Of a stretch of 64,000 bases of DNA, positions 1 through 64,000 are shown one piece after another. This stretch comes from Megalobrama amblycephala. Taxonomy: Eukaryota; Chordata; Actinopteri; Cypriniformes; Xenocyprididae. The position numbers were made by a program, and so were the translations under genes. The notes beneath the pieces were generated by a model. It saw nothing but the letters and a program-made list of their open reading frames with translations. It had not been told where the DNA came from and did not search any database. The stretch spans positions 25,672,142 to 25,736,141 of the forward strand of contig NC_063054.1 in NCBI RefSeq assembly GCF_018812025.1. Direction: 5' to 3'. The stretch's first letter is position 1. Each line of letters starts with the position of its first letter.

Positions 1-1923
1 TCAGAGTAAAAAGAAAATGTATACAGCATAATATACTGTAATATAAACACACAAACAAAAATCAATGAAAATTATATGCAGCCTACAGTGCTGTAAATAA
101 AGCTGGAGTTTCACAACTAACAGTTCTTCACTGGTCGCTCATTTCCTGCCAATGCCATTATTCTCTACAATAGCGTAAAAAAAGAAAACATCAAATCAGT
201 CATACAGAAGAGTCATACACTACATTACATAGGAATGTTCTATGTTCTCCACAAGTTCAACACACTACTGGCCACTACTCCAGTGGTTCAAAACCTGGGG
301 TACATGTACCCCTATGCAGAGGTACTACAGGGGGTATTTGACAGAAAAGGGAGGGAGAAATCATCAATGACTGACTTACTGAAATGTTACAGTAAGACCC
401 ACAGTATTAGATAGATTTACATGGGAGGCACTAATTGCAGCTCTTTGACTCTTTTTTCTTTTTTTTATGTTATATTCTTCAAAATAATGATTATAATGAT
501 AATTGCATCATACAGTAAGCTGCAGTTTTTAGGCAAAATGCTGAAGTCAGATAAATCAAATACTTTCATACCTGGATTACCTGGATACACAAATCAGGTA
601 AAGTGGGTACTGAAGACAAAAAAGTTTGGGAACCACTGCTTAATTGTAAAAAGGTTATAATGATGGACAACCAGTAACTGACTTACATGTTACATGTTAG
701 TCAAGTTCTAGTTTCACCTGACTGTCAACTGCTGTAATAAATTTATCAAATGTTCCAAGGATTCATATATGGTATTCATACATATTGACAATTGAACAGA
801 CTATTGTGCATGTGATGACTTATACAATGAAATGACGATGACAACGTTTTGGAGAAAACAACCATTAGACTGAGAATCAACAATCAGTTTAGATCAACAA
901 GATCTATTCACTTGGAAATTGTGCTAAATGTAGGCTACCTGTACTTAATCATTCGCAAAGATGTACTGAGACATTGAGACATGTACTTAGACATTTGCAA
1001 TTTGCAAAATGAATGAGAAATTCAATTCTGTTGTGAACAATTGCCAAGTGGTTTAGAGGTTTGTCCATGTAGTTTTGAGAATGTAATTTCTGTTTCAAGA
1101 AATGAGCCAAACTAATGGAGAAAAACTGTAACACTGCCATTGTTTTCCTAAAGTTCATGTATCATGGACTCTACTGCATAAACTTCTCAACTACTAACTC
1201 TTGACTAATGGCAGATGTCGGTCTCTATAAAGCAGGTTGATCTTTTTTAATTTGTAAATAAATAATAAATTAGCCTGTTAGCTGCTAGTCACATTTGGCA
1301 CTTTTCCCCTATCACATATTTTAATAATCATCATATATTAGGTATATATATTCGAAAGCTTAAACACTCAAAATCACTTTTTGAAATCAGACATTGTGTT
1401 ACCTTGGAAACGGTACTTTCAAACCTTTTAGCCACTAATTTTTTGTAATATCAACTTCAGTTTTGGACACAACCTGGTTTGATTTTCTAGTAATTTTAGA
1501 AGCCAAATTATTTTTTTAAATAAAAATGTTTAGGTCAGTACATTCACTTTACAGTAAATTTAAACTTCTGTAACGTTCACTTCTGCAATAATCAGCTGAG
1601 TGTCTTTAAACAGAGACCAGAATTAGGTTTGTATTCCAAAGCATTCATGAACTACAGCCACCTGAGTTCAGTGGCCGGTTGCATACTGCTAAGACTAGTC
1701 TTACAAGTTAGTCATCACATTTTTTTTCTTTAAGACTGTTCATAATTGACTAATTTTTGACTAATCACTAGCTGATCATACTAGTACTTAATTCAAAAAG
1801 AGTTCAAACAAGTTAATAAAACAATTATAGTTATGCATATATGCGGTTGGGCTGCTACCATGCAGCAAATGCAGTCACATAAACATGGCAAAATAAGGTG
1901 GAAATGTCTAGATGTGGTCTGAC
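1..1923. other. dnah9 intron, no exon seen
   Basis: AT-rich sequence downstream of the last visible exon. I translated both strands by eye for the expected next dynein block and saw none. No transposon end, tandem array or RNA gene stands out. Confidence 0.6.
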
Positions 1924-60805
<58,882 letters not shown>

Positions 60806-60934
60806 CTGAACAAACACAGCTCCATGCATTACATCACTCCAGTGTGATGATAATGTTTGTCAGCAGCTTAATACTGTAAATTAGTTCCACTAGAAATATG
60901 TATGCATCTGTCTAATCCATAAGCAGATGTTTGA

Positions 60935-62109
60935 CAGTCCCTCCAGGATTTCGCGATATTTTTTTGTGATTTTTGCATTCAAAATGACTGATTTTGTGGT
61001 GGTAATTTCCAGATATTTGCGAAAAATTTGCGGTGGTTTTTTTTATTAGAATACAACATTTACCATGTATTATGTTAGACGACAGTAGTCATATATGGCA
61101 ATAGAACAAACAAAATGCACAAATCTTGTTTATTGTGCTGTCTTGCGAAAAAAGGCTAGTCCAGTGCTGTACTAGGCTATCTAGCTTTAATACCATGATC
61201 ATTTATGGTGGGAAATGTGACCAAAATCTTACAGGTAAGCCACATCAATAAGCAAATATCTAATTATAAAAAGTTCTCAAGTAATTAAGAATCAAGTAAA
61301 CAGTCAGCAATAAAATAACAACAAAACAAATTACAATAGGACAAATAAATACAACATAAAGATACAGATACGAACAGTGCTTTAAGTTTAGTGCTGTTTG
61401 TTTTTCCCCTGTTGTTTGATTAATATTAACGACACAGACAGGAGCGGGTATATATTAGGTTGCTTTCATTTTAAGACCTACTGTAATGAGTGGATCCAAC
61501 ACTGACACACGTCCCAAATTTGTTCACTCAAGACATAACCACCAAGATGCACATTTAGGCATAATTATGTGTGTATTTGACCGTTCAAGGCCGATAAGCC
61601 TAGAAATATTTCGGTATGCACGCGCGAGCGCTGACAGGCGGCAAACGCATGCACAGAATCCGAAGCCAGTCAGTCAGTGTGTCAGAGTCGATTTGAGTTT
61701 GTGTAGCCTATACAGCACTTTTATCAACTCTTTTTTAGTGCTATCAGGCATATCATACTTTTTATTTGTCATTCATCCAAGTCGCGTAATCGCTTCACCC
61801 GCTCAGGTGAGAAAGATTCGCTTTCACTTTCATAGACGCACAGACCACATACAGTGCATGCACATTGCACGACGGTCTGTATATCCTCGTGAAAATAATG
61901 AATTAAAGCTTTTAAAAATTAGGATGAATATATAAAAATTATGGATAATTCAATTAGATAATATTATTTATTTTTGTGAATACAATTATTGTTTTGCGAT
62001 TACTTTGCGGTGAAATGACGAACTATGCAGGATCGCAAAAAAATGCGACATTTTGTTGATTTTGCATTGTATTCAGCGATCGTGGAATCGCGAAAAACTG
62101 GAGGGACTG
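60935..62109. repeat. TIR element with CAGTCCCTCCAG ends
   Basis: The left end CAGTCCCTCCAGGATTTCGC and the right end GCGAAAAACTGGAGGGACTG are inverted. The flanks TGTTTGA and GTTTGAG suggest an imperfect 6-8-bp target duplication, as in hAT elements. The 149-codon frame at 61486 inside it has no recognisable domain. Confidence 0.7.
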
Positions 62110-62536
62110 GTTTGAGGAGCACTGGAGCAAAACTCGACAAGAATACAGAACTTCAGGAGCAGGATTAGATTGTGGTGTAATCCACAGCATTATGCTGCAC
62201 TGCAGGACAGCACATCCTCCAAACATTACTAGATTTATACATTTTCTAAAGAAAATGTTTCACTGTGGAAAGAATGCTAGAGGTTTCTGGGTGCTTGGCA
62301 AATTAAAAGAGTCCATCTCTGATATTCTGGACTAGGTACGTCTTCAGGTTAAATCTATGTGATTACTATATTTCACCTGATTTATTATTAGTCACTAAGA
62401 AAAGTAACAGCACACCTCTTCTCAACAAAGAGCATGATTTGAGGCGTCATGCATGTCGGTATGTCATTTTAGCCCTGCAAATATCCTAATTAAATTCCTT
62501 TTGTAAACATTATTCTGCAGAATAAAAACACAGAGG

Positions 62537-63611
62537 GGGCCCTATAATACACCCGGCGCAATGCGACGCAAGGCGCAGCGCAAGCGTGTTTGCTAGTTTG
62601 CGTCCGGCACCGTTCGCGTTTTCCCGTTCAGCGCCACGTCCTTAAATTAGTAAATGCATTTGCGCCAGTTAGTGCGCCCATGGGCGTGCTGGTCTAAAAA
62701 AGAGGCGTGTTCAGGCGCATTGCCGGCGCATTGCTATTTTAAGGAGCTGAAAATAGACTGCACCAACTCAAACCTGGTCTAAAGTCTAAAATCAGTTAGA
62801 GCGCGTTGGTAGAAACTGCGCCTCTGGGCGCGTCCACAGTGCGCGTTGACTTTGCTTATTACACATAGGGATGCGCATCACACAAACATGCCAAATATTA
62901 AAAACAAAAGGATTACAGTGTAAAAGAATATTATTGTGTAGGCTACATAAATATAAAAATGTAATGATGAATAGTCATTGCGTGTATTAGAATTAGGCTA
63001 CCTATTTTCAATTCAGCCTATTACTACTTATAATGATGAACGAAATTGGCTAATTAATTGAACAATCATGCCAATACACACACATATATATTAACTGACT
63101 CATCGCGCGGAGCTATTTGAAAGCCTGCATCCAACGCAGACGACTGAAAGATTGACTGGCCAATTAACAGGTAATTTCAGCAAAACATCTGATGCCAGAA
63201 GACGAGGACACAATCACTGCTAATTCATCCCACGCCTTCTTCACCTCGGGAAGCTTTGGTGGATTCCTGCTTGTCCCGTAGATGCGAAGTTAAAGCGCAC
63301 GAGCAGATCGGTTTCTTCGCTTGAAAAGCGTTCAGCTTTTCCGCCAACAAATTCCGCCATGTAAATAGCAATCCGCCATGGCGCGAGCGCATCTCGCTCT
63401 TAAAGGGAATGGGAGATGACACTCTGATTGGTTTATTGAACGTTACGCCCATTACTCATTAAGAGAATAGGGACAACCCATTTCAAAAATGCGCCCCGGC
63501 GCACGGACCGTTTTTCCGTCGTTAAAATAGCAAAAGTGGATTTGGACACGCCCTGAGTGCACCTGCGCCGTGCGCTTTACACTTTGCGTTTAGAGCGTTA
63601 AAATAGGGCCC
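62537..63611. repeat. GC-rich TIR element with GGGCCCTA ends
   Basis: The left end GGGCCCTATAATACACC pairs with the right end TTAAAATAGGGCCC, and the subterminal GGCGCA-rich text (GCAATGCGACGCAAGGCGCA) pairs with similar text near 63545-63600. About 1.07 kb, no transposase. It stands out by high CpG content in an AT-rich intron. Confidence 0.7.
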
Positions 63612-63678
63612 AGGATGAGTTGTGCCAATAAGAATTAAAGGCGAAGAGTTAATCTAGGATTTGTTGATCTGGGTTTTT

Positions 63679-63998
63679 TTATTTTAAATCAAGTTGGGGT
63701 CGCAGATGAAGTAATCCCAGGGGAATTACGGAGGAGGCTGCCGCCAGCATCCCTAACAGTCTCAGTAACAAACACCCCATACTGTAGAGATGTTTCCAGA
63801 TGAGAAGGTTTAGATACCCGTCATCCAAGACGGAGACAGCGAGGCATGCATTGCAGCAGCAGCTGTGTATTGTGCACAGATTGGACCCTCGTCTGAGCAC
63901 ATAGCAACCAGTCATCTAGATATGGTAGAATTCGCAATCCCTGGGCACACAGGGGAGACAGGGCAGCAATCATACATCTTGTAAACACACAAGGAGCT
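63679..63998 (-). pseudogene. DIRS-type reverse transcriptase and RNase H fragment, cut by window edge
   Basis: Minus-strand translation from the right edge gives GLRILPYLDDWLLCAQT, with the RT catalytic YLDD at 63911-63922. In another frame it gives RLLGMLAAASSVIPLGLL then HLRPQLDLK, the RNase H entry block typical of fish DIRS elements. A frameshift separates the two blocks. The element continues right of the window. This is the part that the copy at 45311-48976 has lost. Confidence 0.8.
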
Positions 63999-64000
63999 AG

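Noticed and set aside
61486..61935. A 149-codon plus-strand open frame
   Set aside because: It lies inside the TIR element at 60935-62109, has no recognisable domain and no splice or start context.

Overview
The window is vertebrate nuclear DNA, almost certainly from a teleost and probably a cyprinid. Evidence: short exons with consensus GT/AG splice sites, AT-rich introns, long (AT)n tracts, and a dense load of fish-type transposons (Tc1-like elements, DIRS elements, L2-like and I/Nimb-like LINEs, hAT and TTAA-targeting foldback elements, a tRNA-headed SINE). No bacterial, plasmid or phage feature is present.

One host gene fills the window: an axonemal dynein heavy chain on the minus strand. 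I place it as dnah9, the outer-arm beta-type heavy chain, from remembered family sequences; the close paralogues dnah11 and dnah17 fit less well. I resolved 37 consecutive coding exons between 60805 (5'-most visible) and 1924 (3'-most visible). Every junction keeps frame, and the exons sum to 6575 coding bases (2191 complete codons plus two bases), with no stop or frameshift. They run from the end of the linker through AAA1 (P-loop GPAGTGKT), AAA2 and AAA3 (both GNAGTGKS), AAA4 (GVGGSGKQ), the stalk and microtubule-binding domain, AAA5, and into the AAA6/C-terminal region. The N-terminal tail lies right of the window and the C-terminal domain lies left of it. Residue numbers in this annotation count from the first visible codon.

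Layout, left to right: 1-1923 intron; 1924-5987 AAA6/C-terminal exons, with foldback elements between; 5988-9788 intron of nested repeats (a foldback inside a broken element, a SINE, an 880-bp foldback flanked by AT tracts); 9789-22931 AAA5/6, strut and stalk exons, with a hAT-type element, an L2-like LINE and a Tc1 relic; 23-35.9 kb AAA4 and stalk-base exons, with a TTAA foldback, a perfect 26-bp hairpin, a second Tc1 relic and an I/Nimb-like LINE end; 35.9-43.8 kb AAA2-AAA3 exons and a DIRS gag relic; 43.8-50 kb one intron holding a DIRS-type retrotransposon with its terminal and internal complementary repeats preserved; 50-60.8 kb AAA1 and linker exons, with an L2-like LINE end and a third Tc1 relic; 60.8-64 kb upstream intron, with two large TIR elements and a DIRS reverse-transcriptase fragment cut by the window edge.

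I found no second host gene, no convincing functional RNA gene and no undescribed system. The most informative non-genic structures are the DIRS element, the three independently broken Tc1 copies and the nested foldbacks.
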